The translations under genes were made by a program, and so were the position numbers. 64,000 nt of DNA from a virus: positions 29,665-93,664 of the IMG/VR virus record IMGVR_UViG_3300034140_000002. One strand, 5' to 3'. The notes beneath the pieces were generated by a model. It was not told the DNA's origin, did not search any database, and worked only from the letters and a program-made list of their open reading frames with translations. Positions 47,813-54,741 of this stretch are shown piece after piece; within the stretch, counting starts at the first letter, position 1, and each line of letters begins with the position of its first letter.

Positions 47813-48024
47813 TTCATTCCCTCAATACGCGCCCTGTGCGCCTCGACATCCTGCATAGTTAAAATGCTAGCTTTGCTAATCCTGTACTCCCCTGTTGCAA
47901 GCAAATTGGACAGCCATTGCAAGGAATACCACTCACTAGGGAAAGCACAGCCCCGCTGCTTACCAATGTAGGGCACCCAATCTGTATATTCAGTGGCACG
48001 AATACTGATGGCTTGTTTTCTCAT
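47809..48024 (-). CDS. Hypothetical protein (71 aa)
   Basis: The ATG at 48024 follows GGGGGTGAA; the longer frame overlaps the upstream gene without a ribosome site. The product (MRKQAISIRATEYTDWVPYIGKQRGCAFPSEWYSLQ) is unassigned. Confidence 0.6.
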   Translation of the reverse strand: MRKQAISIRATEYTDWVPYIGKQRGCAFPSEWYSLQWLSNLLATGEYRISKASILTMQDVEAHRARIEGMK

Positions 48025-48206
48025 TTCACCCCCGCGCATGTCATCCCTAAACAAAACCCGATAAATGCGCTGTCTGTATCACTGTCCGTATAGTGATGGA
48101 ATTGCCCGTTTAGTTCAACAATACCTAAAGGGAAATTAACATGCTTCAGTACATCTTGACTAGTGACAACACGTTCAAATAGAATTCTCTTTTCTTGCCT
48201 GTTCAT
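48021..48206 (-). CDS. Hypothetical protein (61 aa)
   Basis: AGGAG precedes the ATG by nine bases. The product (MNRQEKRILFERVVTSQDVLKHVNFPLGIVELNGQF) is unassigned and overlaps the downstream gene by 4 bases. Confidence 0.6.
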   Translation of the reverse strand: MNRQEKRILFERVVTSQDVLKHVNFPLGIVELNGQFHHYTDSDTDSAFIGFCLGMTCAGVK

Positions 48207-48218
48207 TTCGCCATACTC

Positions 48219-48476
48219 CTAAGAATAATCCGCGTTCGCGGCTTTGCGCAGCAAGAATTCATTAGCCTTAAACATGACACATGCTTCGGCCTCCTCTTTT
48301 GTCAAGCCTGCTGCAACGCAAGTACAAATAACTTCATACCCCAATCCTTGACGTTGGCTCACCACATAGCAACCGCTCTGAGGATTATGCCACATAAAGA
48401 AAGGCGAATACTGCTCAGCCTGTTCTACGTCGGAAACGAATGTTACTCTCTGATTCTTAAGCATTTGGAGGTACAT
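48219..48476 (-). CDS. Hypothetical protein (85 aa)
   Basis: The product has a beta-like N-terminal half (RVTFVSDVEQAEQYSPFFMWHNPQSGCYVVS) and a helical Cys-containing second half (TCVAAGLTKEEAEACVMFKANEFLL). It overlaps the upstream gene by 20 bases. Function is unknown. Confidence 0.6.
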   Translation of the reverse strand: MYLQMLKNQRVTFVSDVEQAEQYSPFFMWHNPQSGCYVVSQRQGLGYEVICTCVAAGLTKEEAEACVMFKANEFLLRKAANADYS

Positions 48477-48657
48477 TGTGTTTCTCCTTATCCATCACTC
48501 TAAACGACTCTTGCACCCCTAACATCCACTGCTTTGCATCTTCTGTGCCATAATCGTAGGGGTTCCCGTCCCACCAGCAGTACCACGAGTCCCGGCCCCT
48601 GTCATATGCAGTTCTGTACAAGGGGTCAAAAGAGAAATCGTAATCTATCATAATCAA
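48457..48657 (-). CDS. RMF-like mini-protein (66 aa)
   Basis: The segment YRTAYDRGRDSWYCWWDGNPYDYGTEDAKQWMLGVQ shows the A-Y-x-x-G ... N-P-Y ... W-x-x-G pattern of RMF-like phage proteins. It overlaps the upstream gene by 4 bases. Confidence 0.6.
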   Translation of the reverse strand: MIMIDYDFSFDPLYRTAYDRGRDSWYCWWDGNPYDYGTEDAKQWMLGVQESFRVMDKEKHNVPPNA

Positions 48658-48953
48658 CCCCTGTTAGTGGTGTGCCACCTCGACCGCAAGCTATCCATAG
48701 GCAAGCCATTCTTCCGAATCAATGCATGATGCTCTTGCACCTTGGCAATACGTGCATCCTCTTCTGCTTCGTGACGCGCCTTGACAATAGCCACAGCCTT
48801 GGCAATCTTCTCTGCCGACATACCTTCCAACACATCGCTGATATGGTCAACGAATGGTTTACGCTCCAAGTCTGCCAGTTCGCCCATGCTAGGCTCAAAG
48901 CGGTATTTACTGCCGTTGATGTAGCGGATTCCGGTGAAGTAGGCTTTGGACAT
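48654..48953 (-). CDS. Hypothetical protein (99 aa)
   Basis: It is the first gene behind the promoter at 48986-49028. The product has a beta start (MSKAYFTGIRYINGSKYRFEPS) and a long charged helix (SAEKIAKAVAIVKARHEAEEDARIAK). No family is assigned. Confidence 0.65.
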   Translation of the reverse strand: MSKAYFTGIRYINGSKYRFEPSMGELADLERKPFVDHISDVLEGMSAEKIAKAVAIVKARHEAEEDARIAKVQEHHALIRKNGLPMDSLRSRWHTTNRG

Positions 48954-48985
48954 TTTAGGCTCCTGAGTGGTTAGTTGATGTATTG

Positions 48986-49028
48986 ATTATGGGCCTCCAC
49001 TCAGGCCCTGTCAAGCTTATTTCAAGCT
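48986..49028 (-). promoter_or_regulatory. Early promoter with palindromic upstream box
   Basis: On the minus strand TTGACA (49009-49014) and CATAAT (48986-48991) are 17 bases apart. The box AGCTTATTTCAAGCT (49014-49028) abuts the -35, and the spacer carries GGGCCT/AGGCCC. Confidence 0.8.
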
Positions 49029-49246
49029 AATCTCATCTTGAGGATTTTATACAACAAATCAATCTCGTCCTTGTCTTCCACATACTTACCACCTACAGGC
49101 CATGCGTAGTAAACAACCTTACCATCACGCACAAGCTGCCCTATCATCTTCTGAGCCACTTGCTCCCTGCGCTGCAACACTTCATCGGCTTTGGCTTCCA
49201 ATGTGAAGCGGCGTTTCTCGCGTGCATTGAGTTGAATTTCGTTCAT
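49022..49246 (-). CDS. Hypothetical protein (74 aa)
   Basis: The product has a charged helical N-terminal half (NAREKRRFTLEAKADEVLQRREQVAQKMIG) and a short beta part (DGKVVYYAWPVGGKYVE). Its last codons overlap the upstream box of the next promoter, so coding and control sequence are superimposed. Confidence 0.6.
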   Translation of the reverse strand: MNEIQLNAREKRRFTLEAKADEVLQRREQVAQKMIGQLVRDGKVVYYAWPVGGKYVEDKDEIDLLYKILKMRLA

Positions 49247-49248
49247 GA

Positions 49249-49395
49249 TCAGTTGCTCCAGAAAAACACACGAACATCACGATTGTCCAACTCTACCACT
49301 ACAGCGTTAAAGCCACGTGCGCGGTGAAACTCTGCCTCACTGGTTGCCATACCCATTGCAGAGAATTGGCCGGAGATGTGCATTTGCTTGTTCAT
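49249..49395 (-). CDS. Hypothetical protein (48 aa)
   Basis: The frame MNKQMHISGQFSAMGMATSEAEFHRARGFNAVVVELDNRD... runs from 49395 to a TGA two bases before the next ATG. It is the first gene behind the promoter at 49434-49476. No motif is recognised. Confidence 0.6.
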   Translation of the reverse strand: MNKQMHISGQFSAMGMATSEAEFHRARGFNAVVVELDNRDVRVFFWSN

Positions 49396-49433
49396 GATGT
49401 TTTCCTTTAGTGGGGTTCGCTTGGTATGTATGA

Positions 49434-49476
49434 ACTATAGCAAGCCTAAAACACCATGTCAAGCTTATTTTAAGCT
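49434..49476 (-). promoter_or_regulatory. Early promoter with palindromic upstream box
   Basis: TTGACA (49457-49462) and TATAGT (49434-49439) are 17 bases apart on the minus strand. The box AGCTTATTTTAAGCT (49462-49476) is a perfect 6-bp palindrome with a 3-base centre. Confidence 0.85.
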
Positions 49477-49591
49477 AATTTCTATCGTTGTAAATTATCA
49501 ACACCATCAACCATATTGGACCTGTGAGAATAAATATAGGAAACAACACTGGCATTGCAACGAATGCCACAGCCCTCAATAAATTCAGCAT
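49475..49591 (-). CDS. Small membrane protein (38 aa)
   Basis: The ATG at 49591 overlaps the end of the upstream gene, and the stop lies at the edge of the promoter box. Residues 4-34 are hydrophobic (LLRAVAFVAMPVLFPIFILTG, PIWLMVLIIY), enough for one or two membrane passes. Function is unknown. Confidence 0.5.
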   Translation of the reverse strand: MLNLLRAVAFVAMPVLFPIFILTGPIWLMVLIIYNDRN

Positions 49592-49818
49592 TTCACACCC
49601 TTCTTAGCGGCCTTATAAGCTGCCATAAAATCAGCCTTCCAATTCCTGTCAATAACATACCCTTCCGAATAAGCGTCATCATCTGGGCAACCATCGTTCT
49701 TAAACTCTTTGTCAAGGATGGCGCACACTGCCTTTACTTCTGCCTCATCGCCCTCTACAATCATCCAGACCATACCGCGTTGGAAGCTGCCTTCTTTCTT
49801 CTGCTCGTATGCTTTCAT
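49585..49818 (-). CDS. Hypothetical protein (77 aa)
   Basis: It is the first gene behind the promoter at 49860-49901. The product (MVWMIVEGDEAEVKAVCAILDKEFKNDGCPDDDAYSEGYVID) looks like a small alpha/beta domain with a basic C-terminus. Function is unknown. Confidence 0.65.
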   Translation of the reverse strand: MKAYEQKKEGSFQRGMVWMIVEGDEAEVKAVCAILDKEFKNDGCPDDDAYSEGYVIDRNWKADFMAAYKAAKKGVKC

Positions 49819-49859
49819 GATTTGTTCTCCGCTATGTGTTTGCCTACTCGATGTAATGA

Positions 49860-49901
49860 ATTATACACCCTTCAACGAAGCATGCAAGCTCTTTTTAAGC
49901 T
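49860..49901 (-). promoter_or_regulatory. Early promoter with palindromic upstream box
   Basis: TTGCAT (49882-49887) and a perfect TATAAT (49860-49865) are 16 bases apart on the minus strand. The box AGCTCTTTTTAAGCT lies at 49887-49901. Confidence 0.75.
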
Positions 49902-49971
49902 AACTCCACAAATAAACCAACAATCCCACCATGATAGCCACAGAGAGGGCTTCCACCATTAGCCGCTTCAT
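49900..49971 (-). CDS. Tiny membrane peptide (23 aa)
   Basis: The frame MKRLMVEALSVAIMVGLLVYLWS starts inside the ATGA overlap with the upstream gene and ends at the promoter box. It is a basic start plus one transmembrane helix. Coupling and composition support it, but it is near the limit of what can be called. Confidence 0.4.
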   Translation of the reverse strand: MKRLMVEALSVAIMVGLLVYLWS

Positions 49972-50234
49972 CCCCAATACTCTTCCTGACTTCCAAACGT
50001 CATCCACCCTACTGTCTGAAGCTCTTTCAACGTATCTTGAATGATGTATCCGGCATACCCTCTGTCTGTGCCCAAACTCGCAATACCATTGTTGCCAATT
50101 TCAAGGAAACAAGCTATTGCAGCTATCTCCAAAGCTTTAGGAAGATTGATTACTTCCCGATTTTGGTTCGCTGCCCTGAACGACGGCACAAACTCATACA
50201 CAGCTTTCCATACTAATCTTTGACTGAATTTCAT
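49968..50234 (-). CDS. Hypothetical protein (88 aa)
   Basis: The product (FSQRLVWKAVYEFVPSFRAANQNREVINLPKALEIAAIACFLE) is helical with a GYAGYIIQDTLKEL segment. No family is known. Confidence 0.6.
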   Translation of the reverse strand: MKFSQRLVWKAVYEFVPSFRAANQNREVINLPKALEIAAIACFLEIGNNGIASLGTDRGYAGYIIQDTLKELQTVGWMTFGSQEEYWG

Positions 50235-50259
50235 TTATAATACTCCTAAAGAACAAGGT

Positions 50260-50685
50260 TCACCCTGAAATCACAATACCATTCGGCGTCAGCTTTACCA
50301 TGTACACCACATCAGGCGCATACAGCGTCGTCCCATTAATCCCGCTCGTTCCCACACTAGCACCAAAAATTGTCACCTTTAGCCCTGCATCACTGAGCAT
50401 CAATCCATAGAATTCTGCAAACTTGGCGGGGTCAGAAGTGACAGCACGCGCTACGGCTTCAGCACAGGCTCTAGGAGACGCGCAAACGATGTAGCCTAGG
50501 CTTTGCCCTTGGACGGACATAAAAGCGCCTGTAAAGGGCTTAGAATGCGTCTGAGGCACATTGGCTGCTATTCCGGGGATGGCTGCATTTACTGTGGCGC
50601 TGTGGTCTTGGATTGGTTCGCTAGAACCTCCTCCGCAAGCACTAAGCGTTAGCGTGATGGCTGCTGCGATGAGAGTGGATTTCAT
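50260..50685 (-). CDS. Lipoprotein (141 aa)
   Basis: The N-terminus MKSTLIAAAITLTLSACGGGSSEP is a lipoprotein signal with lipobox LSAC. The mature part has paired Cys (VCASPRACAEAVARA) and a beta-like C-terminus. Early phage lipoproteins often block the receptor or superinfection, as T5 Llp does; that is a possibility, not shown. It lies just downstream of a tRNA-like element. Confidence 0.65.
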   Translation of the reverse strand: MKSTLIAAAITLTLSACGGGSSEPIQDHSATVNAAIPGIAANVPQTHSKPFTGAFMSVQGQSLGYIVCASPRACAEAVARAVTSDPAKFAEFYGLMLSDAGLKVTIFGASVGTSGINGTTLYAPDVVYMVKLTPNGIVISG

Positions 50686-50706
50686 GTCAAGCCTTTATGT
50701 TGTTAG

Positions 50707-50824
50707 GTGCTAGCGGTAGATATCGAAGTCTACAATGCCGCCGGTTTCGGGTGATAGGCTTTGGCGTCCTATTCTAAGCTTTCGCCCCCTAGCCAGTGCG
50801 TCTACCAATTCCGCCACGCTAGCG
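50707..50824 (-). ncRNA. tRNA-Leu-like RNA with aberrant middle
   Basis: On the minus strand a perfect 7-bp acceptor (GCTAGCG/CGCTAGC) is followed by A-CC. The D arm GCG-GAATTGGTAGA-CGC is that of a Leu tRNA. The 3' part GTAGA-CTTCGATA-TCTAC is a T arm with one extra loop base. The roughly 60 bases between do not give a normal anticodon arm but can form GGCT...GGCG/CGCC...AGCC. It is 118 nt: a degraded, interrupted or repurposed tRNA. Confidence 0.5.
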
Positions 50825-50909
50825 TTAATCATTTAGAACATTCAGGCTAACACATCATTTCATTCTTGTCTGTTGTATTTATGCAAATCAGTCTGTTTTT
50901 GTGCACATG

Positions 50910-51059
50910 TTACCCTCGACCTACATTAATCGCCATCAAGCCATACTCTACACCATCACAGTACAGATTGGCAACTCTTGTTACAGCCTCGCCCTTAGTC
51001 TCAGCAGTCACTGTGGCAAAGTATTCGCCGTATCTGTACACTTTGTAAGTTTTAATCAT
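50910..51059 (-). CDS. Hypothetical protein (49 aa)
   Basis: The ATG at 51059 follows GGGGAC; the longer frame has no ribosome site. The product (MIKTYKVYRYGEYFATVTAETKGEAVTRVANL) is a small alpha/beta peptide of a type common in phage early regions. Confidence 0.55.
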   Translation of the reverse strand: MIKTYKVYRYGEYFATVTAETKGEAVTRVANLYCDGVEYGLMAINVGRG

Positions 51060-51143
51060 ACTGTCCCCTGTGTGGCCTAGCGGCCTGTGTTGTCTCTCAA
51101 CCGATGCAATCAGTGTGGCACAATAAAAATTACAATGCAACGT

Positions 51144-51986
51144 TTATTTACATAAAAGATTGTACCAACTCAACAACACAGACCCGCTTTTATGTTCAAT
51201 CGTTGCCTGTCTGCAAGTGCGTCTAGTTGTGCGCCAGCGGAAGATTTCCCACACATCCTTAACAGACATTAGATTAGTACTGTACTCTGTCACCCCCGAC
51301 CTGTCAACCCATTTTACCAGATAATTGTTGCAAATAATAGGTGCTGTTATTACGGGCTGTGTTTTAATAATGACATACTCCCACGTAAAACTGTAAGCAC
51401 TTTTTGTTTTACCTTTACAACAACCCACAATACAACTCTTTGATGCTTTAGGATACCCATTTTCTCTGCACCACAAAGTAGCTGCTGTTATGCTTTCAAA
51501 TACTTTACTGTTGGAGCATAACACAGATTTTTTCTTAGTTCTGCGCTCTTTAATAATAGAAAGCCTCCTGCCACGCTTTGCTAATAATTTGCTTTCCTCG
51601 GATTTGGGTACACCTTTGTTAAGCACACTTAGTTTCTCTTTAGTTGCCTCTGATGCCTTCTTACCTGTTCTTGCGGCTGAAACTTTCTTTCTAGTTTCTG
51701 ACGATGCGAAAGTCGTATTACCCCCTCCGTGTGTCAAATTACAAAGATCATGCTTACAATCTCTGTAGAATTTTATTGTTTCGGCCTCTAACTCTATTGC
51801 ATCATCTGATGTAAGTTTGGATTCTATAATCTCAACTGTGAAGCCGTAATTCTCTGCAATGCATCTCCAGTGGACATTTCTTCCTTGCGATAGCCATGCC
51901 CGCTTATTGCAACCCTTACCCACATAAAAAACTTCATTGTTATCTTTACGCCTGTGCAAATATACATAGTAGTGCTTGTATTCCAT
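51144..51986 (-). CDS. GIY-YIG homing endonuclease with NUMOD repeats
   Basis: The 280-aa protein starts with a GIY-YIG domain (HYYVYLHRRKDNNEVFYVGKGCNKRAW; Glu in ELEAETIKFY). Residues of about 95-135 are NUMOD3-like repeats (SSETRKKVSAARTGKK, SEATKEKLSVLNKGVPKSEE). A NUMOD1/IENR1-like DNA-binding segment follows (FESITAATLWCRENGYPKASKSCIVGCCKG). GC is lower than in neighbours. It is free-standing, 16 bases after a terminator hairpin. Confidence 0.8.
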   Translation of the reverse strand: MEYKHYYVYLHRRKDNNEVFYVGKGCNKRAWLSQGRNVHWRCIAENYGFTVEIIESKLTSDDAIELEAETIKFYRDCKHDLCNLTHGGGNTTFASSETRKKVSAARTGKKASEATKEKLSVLNKGVPKSEESKLLAKRGRRLSIIKERRTKKKSVLCSNSKVFESITAATLWCRENGYPKASKSCIVGCCKGKTKSAYSFTWEYVIIKTQPVITAPIICNNYLVKWVDRSGVTEYSTNLMSVKDVWEIFRWRTTRRTCRQATIEHKSGSVLLSWYNLLCK

Positions 51987-52002
51987 ATTCTTATTCTACC
52001 CC

Positions 52003-52045
52003 TATAAACAATAAAGGCCAGCTTACCCGTAAGGATAGCCAGCCT
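52003..52045 (-). terminator. Terminator upstream of the GIY-YIG gene
   Basis: On the minus strand a 9-bp stem with two G-U pairs (arms 52037-52045 and 52015-52023) is followed by TTTATTGTTTAT. It would end the RNA started at 52316-52344. Confidence 0.65.
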
Positions 52046-52309
52046 ATTCTATATATCATTCTGTGTCTAACTACTGCATTCTTTATTACTTACTGCTATA
52101 TACTACTATCAACCTTGTTCGAATATTTCATCTTCAGTCATAAGCCCCCTTACCCCCATAGCTCAATAAAGAGGCAATGAAAGTAAAGATGACCTATGCT
52201 GAGGATGAAACACCGAACAAGAGAAAGAAGCTGTTAAGCTCCCATCAACCCCGTCCCGAATGATTCCACGCACTCCAGCCCGTCGCCCCGCCCGAGCTTT
52301 CACTCGAAT
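52003..52309 (-). ncRNA. Possible 0.3-kb non-coding transcript
   Basis: A strong promoter (52316-52344) and a terminator (52003-52045) bracket about 305 bases. No convincing gene is seen on the minus strand; the longest option is a 46-codon GTG frame (52304-52164) without a clear ribosome site. A 28-codon frame on the plus strand near 52177 is also unsupported. It may be an untranslated regulator or leader RNA. Confidence 0.4.
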
Positions 52310-52315
52310 ACAGCC

Positions 52316-52344
52316 ATTATACGCCTAGTGTGCAGATTTGTCTA
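52316..52344 (-). promoter_or_regulatory. Strong promoter before a gene-free segment
   Basis: On the minus strand TAGACA (52339-52344) and a perfect TATAAT (52316-52321) are 17 bases apart. Confidence 0.7.
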
Positions 52345-52347
52345 CGA

Positions 52348-52417
52348 TAAGTAGTGCGCTATCTAATATTTATTTCTACTGTAACGATACAGTAGTTTAA
52401 GTAGTGCACGATCTAAT
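52348..52417. promoter_or_regulatory. Operator-like repeats upstream of the 52316 promoter
   Basis: Two 20-bp direct repeats (52348-52367 and 52398-52417, differing at four positions) flank a perfect 8-bp inverted repeat CTACTGTA-ACGA-TACAGTAG (52376-52395). The set begins four bases upstream of the -35. Confidence 0.6.
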
Positions 52418-52513
52418 TGCTCACTATTGTACAGGTTGACAGCCGTATCACTACGTCCAATGCTGCGCTCTGCTTGCCTTCTGCTTAGCTACAGGTTTAT
52501 TAGGGTAAGCTCA

Positions 52514-52906
52514 TCACACCCCCTTCGTGACGCTAGTCACAATCTTATGCCATTCCTCTCCAGCTTCATAACCAGAAATACTAATCCACTGGTAATCCCT
52601 AATCTCCAGCCATTCTGTCACGCTGTCAAGGTTATTGTCAAGTATCCACCCTTGCACCTCTAGCACACAATGCCCCTCTCCGTGTGCAGCACAGAACACC
52701 AGCCGTGAAGGTATGCCAGCCTTCCGACACAGTGCCCGACAAGCAAGGGCAAAATCTTCGCAATCCCCTTTGAACGGAGTCACACCAGCATATACCGGAC
52801 ATTGCCAATGTTCAATGTCTTTGTATTGGTCAATATCTGTGATGTATGTAAAATTACGCTTCACTTGCTTGTGGATGGCGTCAAGCTGTTGTTTTAGGCT
52901 AGGCAT
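52514..52906 (-). CDS. Transglutaminase-like cysteine peptidase
   Basis: The ATG at 52906 follows AGGGGG by seven bases. The 130-aa product has GDCEDFALACRALCRKAGIPSRLVFC (nucleophile Cys), GHCVLEVQGWILDN (His and Asp), the C-H-D arrangement of bacterial transglutaminase-like cysteine peptidases. Targets of phage members are unknown. The next upstream gene, a lipoprotein, overlaps its start. Confidence 0.75.
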   Translation of the reverse strand: MPSLKQQLDAIHKQVKRNFTYITDIDQYKDIEHWQCPVYAGVTPFKGDCEDFALACRALCRKAGIPSRLVFCAAHGEGHCVLEVQGWILDNNLDSVTEWLEIRDYQWISISGYEAGEEWHKIVTSVTKGV

Positions 52907-53067
52907 TAACAATCCCCCTTTGGATTAGCTTTCCGAAGCTCCACACAGCCCACAGGAGGCGTTACAACCTCTCCAATGCTAAAAGGGATGGGCGTAGGCT
53001 CTGGAAGGCGTGGCGGTGCCTCGCAAGCCGTTAGAATGGCTGCTGCAACTAATAGCGATAGTTTCAT
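52906..53067 (-). CDS. Small Pro-rich lipoprotein (53 aa)
   Basis: From ATG 53067 (AGGG six bases upstream) the product is MKLSLLVAAAILTACEAPPRLPEPTPIPF and more, with lipobox LTAC. The Pro-rich mature start is similar in style to Rz1 o-spanins, but no i-spanin partner is adjacent, so this is only a resemblance. It shares one base with the cysteine peptidase gene. Confidence 0.6.
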   Translation of the reverse strand: MKLSLLVAAAILTACEAPPRLPEPTPIPFSIGEVVTPPVGCVELRKANPKGDC

Positions 53068-53069
53068 CT

Positions 53070-53249
53070 TCATCCCTGCAACTCCTCCACATATGTAACC
53101 CAAGCATCATGGGCCAAAACTTGCAACATATCAGCATCTTGCTCTTCATAATCTTTTCCAAACTCAACAGCCCATGATAGATGGCTGTCAGCATCCCGAA
53201 GCGTTGTTACAAGCTCTAACAGCTTGTCTGCCTGCTCTTTAGTTATCAT
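53070..53249 (-). CDS. Hypothetical helical protein (59 aa)
   Basis: The ATG at 53249 follows GGGGTG. The start MITKEQADKLLELVTTLRDAD resembles MDKLTKEQADVVLEAVNKIA of the gene at 54561-54740, so the two are paralogues. Function is unknown. Confidence 0.6.
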   Translation of the reverse strand: MITKEQADKLLELVTTLRDADSHLSWAVEFGKDYEEQDADMLQVLAHDAWVTYVEELQG

Positions 53250-53376
53250 CCCACACCCCATTTTCAACTAACACAGCTTTAGCGTATTCTTGCACGCCAT
53301 CTGTACCTGTACTAACTGCAATCTCTGTTAGTGCCTCAATTAGAGCATTCGCAAGGCTTTCCACTGAATCATACAT
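53239..53376 (-). CDS. Hypothetical protein (45 aa)
   Basis: The ATG at 53376 follows AAAGAGG by six bases. The product (MYDSVESLANALIEALTEIAVSTG) is a short helical peptide. The frame extends upstream without a ribosome site. Confidence 0.55.
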   Translation of the reverse strand: MYDSVESLANALIEALTEIAVSTGTDGVQEYAKAVLVENGVWDDN

Positions 53377-53533
53377 TCCGTGCCTCTTTCGTCTCAACAC
53401 AAACCATTGCACAAAATGTCTCAACAGCGTAGAAATAATTTAAGCTGCGAACGTGTCGGCTTTTAATATAGCTGCGGAAGTCTTTACGCACTCTGCCGGA
53501 GTAGTGCCCCTCTCTTATGTTTCGACTAAGCAT
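53369..53533 (-). CDS. Hypothetical basic protein (54 aa)
   Basis: The frame MLSRNIREGHYSGRVRKDFRSYIKSRHVRSLNYFYAVETF fills the gap between two called genes and overlaps both by 8 bases. It is basic, and no family is recognised. I call it from the tight overlaps; there is no strong ribosome site. Confidence 0.45.
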   Translation of the reverse strand: MLSRNIREGHYSGRVRKDFRSYIKSRHVRSLNYFYAVETFCAMVCVETKEARNV

Positions 53534-53714
53534 TCCGCGCCCTCTCTTCCCGATCCAGCATCACAGCCTTGGCTGCATTCACTTCGTCATAGCCGACATT
53601 GTAGCAGTGTGTGAGTATGTCCGCATCAAGATTGTTGATAGGGGTTTGCCCACCATGTAACAAGCAATCAGAGACAGCATAGACGTAGCTGTCCCATGTA
53701 TAAGCCGTATTCAT
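53526..53714 (-). CDS. Hypothetical protein (62 aa)
   Basis: The ATG at 53714 follows GGAGGTGAAGGA. The product (MNTAYTWDSYVYAVSDCLLHGG...THCYNVGYDEVNAAKAVMLD) is unassigned and coupled to the upstream gene by 4 bases. Confidence 0.6.
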   Translation of the reverse strand: MNTAYTWDSYVYAVSDCLLHGGQTPINNLDADILTHCYNVGYDEVNAAKAVMLDREERARNA

Positions 53715-53968
53715 TCCTTCACCTCCAAAGCACGGCACACACCAGACACCAATACATGTTGATTCAGTCCCAAATTCTTATATGCAAAATAAGCAATGAT
53801 GGCAGCTTGCACACTGTTATAGCTCGCATGCAATTCCTCAATGTGAAATGACGGCTTTGTTTCTGTCACACCTTGGAACGTACCAATGTATTTCACCACC
53901 TCGATTGCATCGCCATCAAAATCATATTGGAAGCGGTCAATCACCTTGCCCCATGGAAATTTGTTCAT
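53711..53968 (-). CDS. Hypothetical protein (85 aa)
   Basis: The ATG at 53968 follows GGGAGGATATT. The product (MNKFPWGKVIDRFQYDFDGDAIEVVKYIGTFQ) has an alpha/beta look and a hydrophobic helix (QAAIIAYFAYKNLGL). Function is unknown. Confidence 0.65.
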   Translation of the reverse strand: MNKFPWGKVIDRFQYDFDGDAIEVVKYIGTFQGVTETKPSFHIEELHASYNSVQAAIIAYFAYKNLGLNQHVLVSGVCRALEVKE

Positions 53969-54082
53969 AATATCCTCCCACCTCATTAGAGGCTCTGTAA
54001 GCCCTCGTAACCACGTTTGGCTACGCTGCTATACCTTTGTGTCTGTTATGGCCTTGTAGGCCCCTTAAAACGCTTCCTAGAG

Positions 54083-54238
54083 CTATTGTTTGTAAGTGTA
54101 CAGCACCAAATACCCATCTGAATCTTTTTGTACGTCCTTTACCTCACTCAATTCGTCATTACCTCCGGCATATTCCCAGAAATAGACACTTTCATCTGGC
54201 ATCTCTAGCAACGCCCTTGCTAATTCGTGCGCGGTCAT
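54083..54238 (-). CDS. Hypothetical protein, MT-[AS]-HELA family (51 aa)
   Basis: The frame MTAHELARALLEMPDESVYFWEYAGG... is coupled to the upstream gene by a 4-base overlap. It is a paralogue of 54406-54564 (same N-terminal helix MTxHELAxxLLxxPD). Function is unknown. Confidence 0.6.
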   Translation of the reverse strand: MTAHELARALLEMPDESVYFWEYAGGNDELSEVKDVQKDSDGYLVLYTYKQ

Positions 54239-54396
54239 TTGTCAAGCCTCAACACTTCAATAATTTCCTTAGCATACAGGTAATCCGCATGCTCTGTAGT
54301 GTCACAGTCGCGCATTATCTCTAATGCCCTAATGATGACGTTAAGCTCATTCGTATTCATCTGCACATTGTGTGTTGTTTCTAACATAGTAATCAT
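54235..54396 (-). CDS. Hypothetical helical protein (53 aa)
   Basis: The frame MITMLETTHNVQMNTNELNVIIRALEIMRDCDT... lies between the two HELA paralogues. It is mostly helical and unassigned. Confidence 0.55.
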   Translation of the reverse strand: MITMLETTHNVQMNTNELNVIIRALEIMRDCDTTEHADYLYAKEIIEVLRLDK

Positions 54397-54405
54397 TTTA
54401 TTCTC

Positions 54406-54564
54406 CTAGTCAACATCATTATATAATGTTACCTCTGAACCCGGCCCACCATCGCCGTAAGTGAATCCCGTAACATCTTCCCATCCCTCAGCATCTGGGC
54501 ACCAGCTTAGAATAGGTTGATCAGGCGTATTCAATAGCATGTGTGCTAATTCGTGGCTTGTCAT
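54406..54564 (-). CDS. Hypothetical protein, MT-[AS]-HELA family (52 aa)
   Basis: The frame MTSHELAHMLLNTPDQPILSWCPDAEGWEDVTG... overlaps the upstream gene by 4 bases and is paralogous to 54083-54238. The C-terminal half is acidic and beta-like. Confidence 0.6.
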   Translation of the reverse strand: MTSHELAHMLLNTPDQPILSWCPDAEGWEDVTGFTYGDGGPGSEVTLYNDVD

Positions 54565-54740
54565 TTTGTAATCCCCACACCGATAGCGCGTAAGCTGTCT
54601 ACGGCCTCATTCTTGTAGACTAAAAATTTGGCGTATCTTACATCATTCTCGTCTGTGAGGCACATTACAGCCATAGCTGCCGCAATCTTATTAACAGCTT
54701 CCAATACCACATCTGCCTGCTCTTTTGTAAGCTTGTCCAT
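54561..54740 (-). CDS. Hypothetical helical protein (59 aa)
   Basis: The ATG at 54740 follows GAGGAGG. The start MDKLTKEQADVVLEAVNKIA is shared with 53070-53249. Function is unknown. Confidence 0.6.
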   Translation of the reverse strand: MDKLTKEQADVVLEAVNKIAAAMAVMCLTDENDVRYAKFLVYKNEAVDSLRAIGVGITK

Positions 54741-54741
54741 A

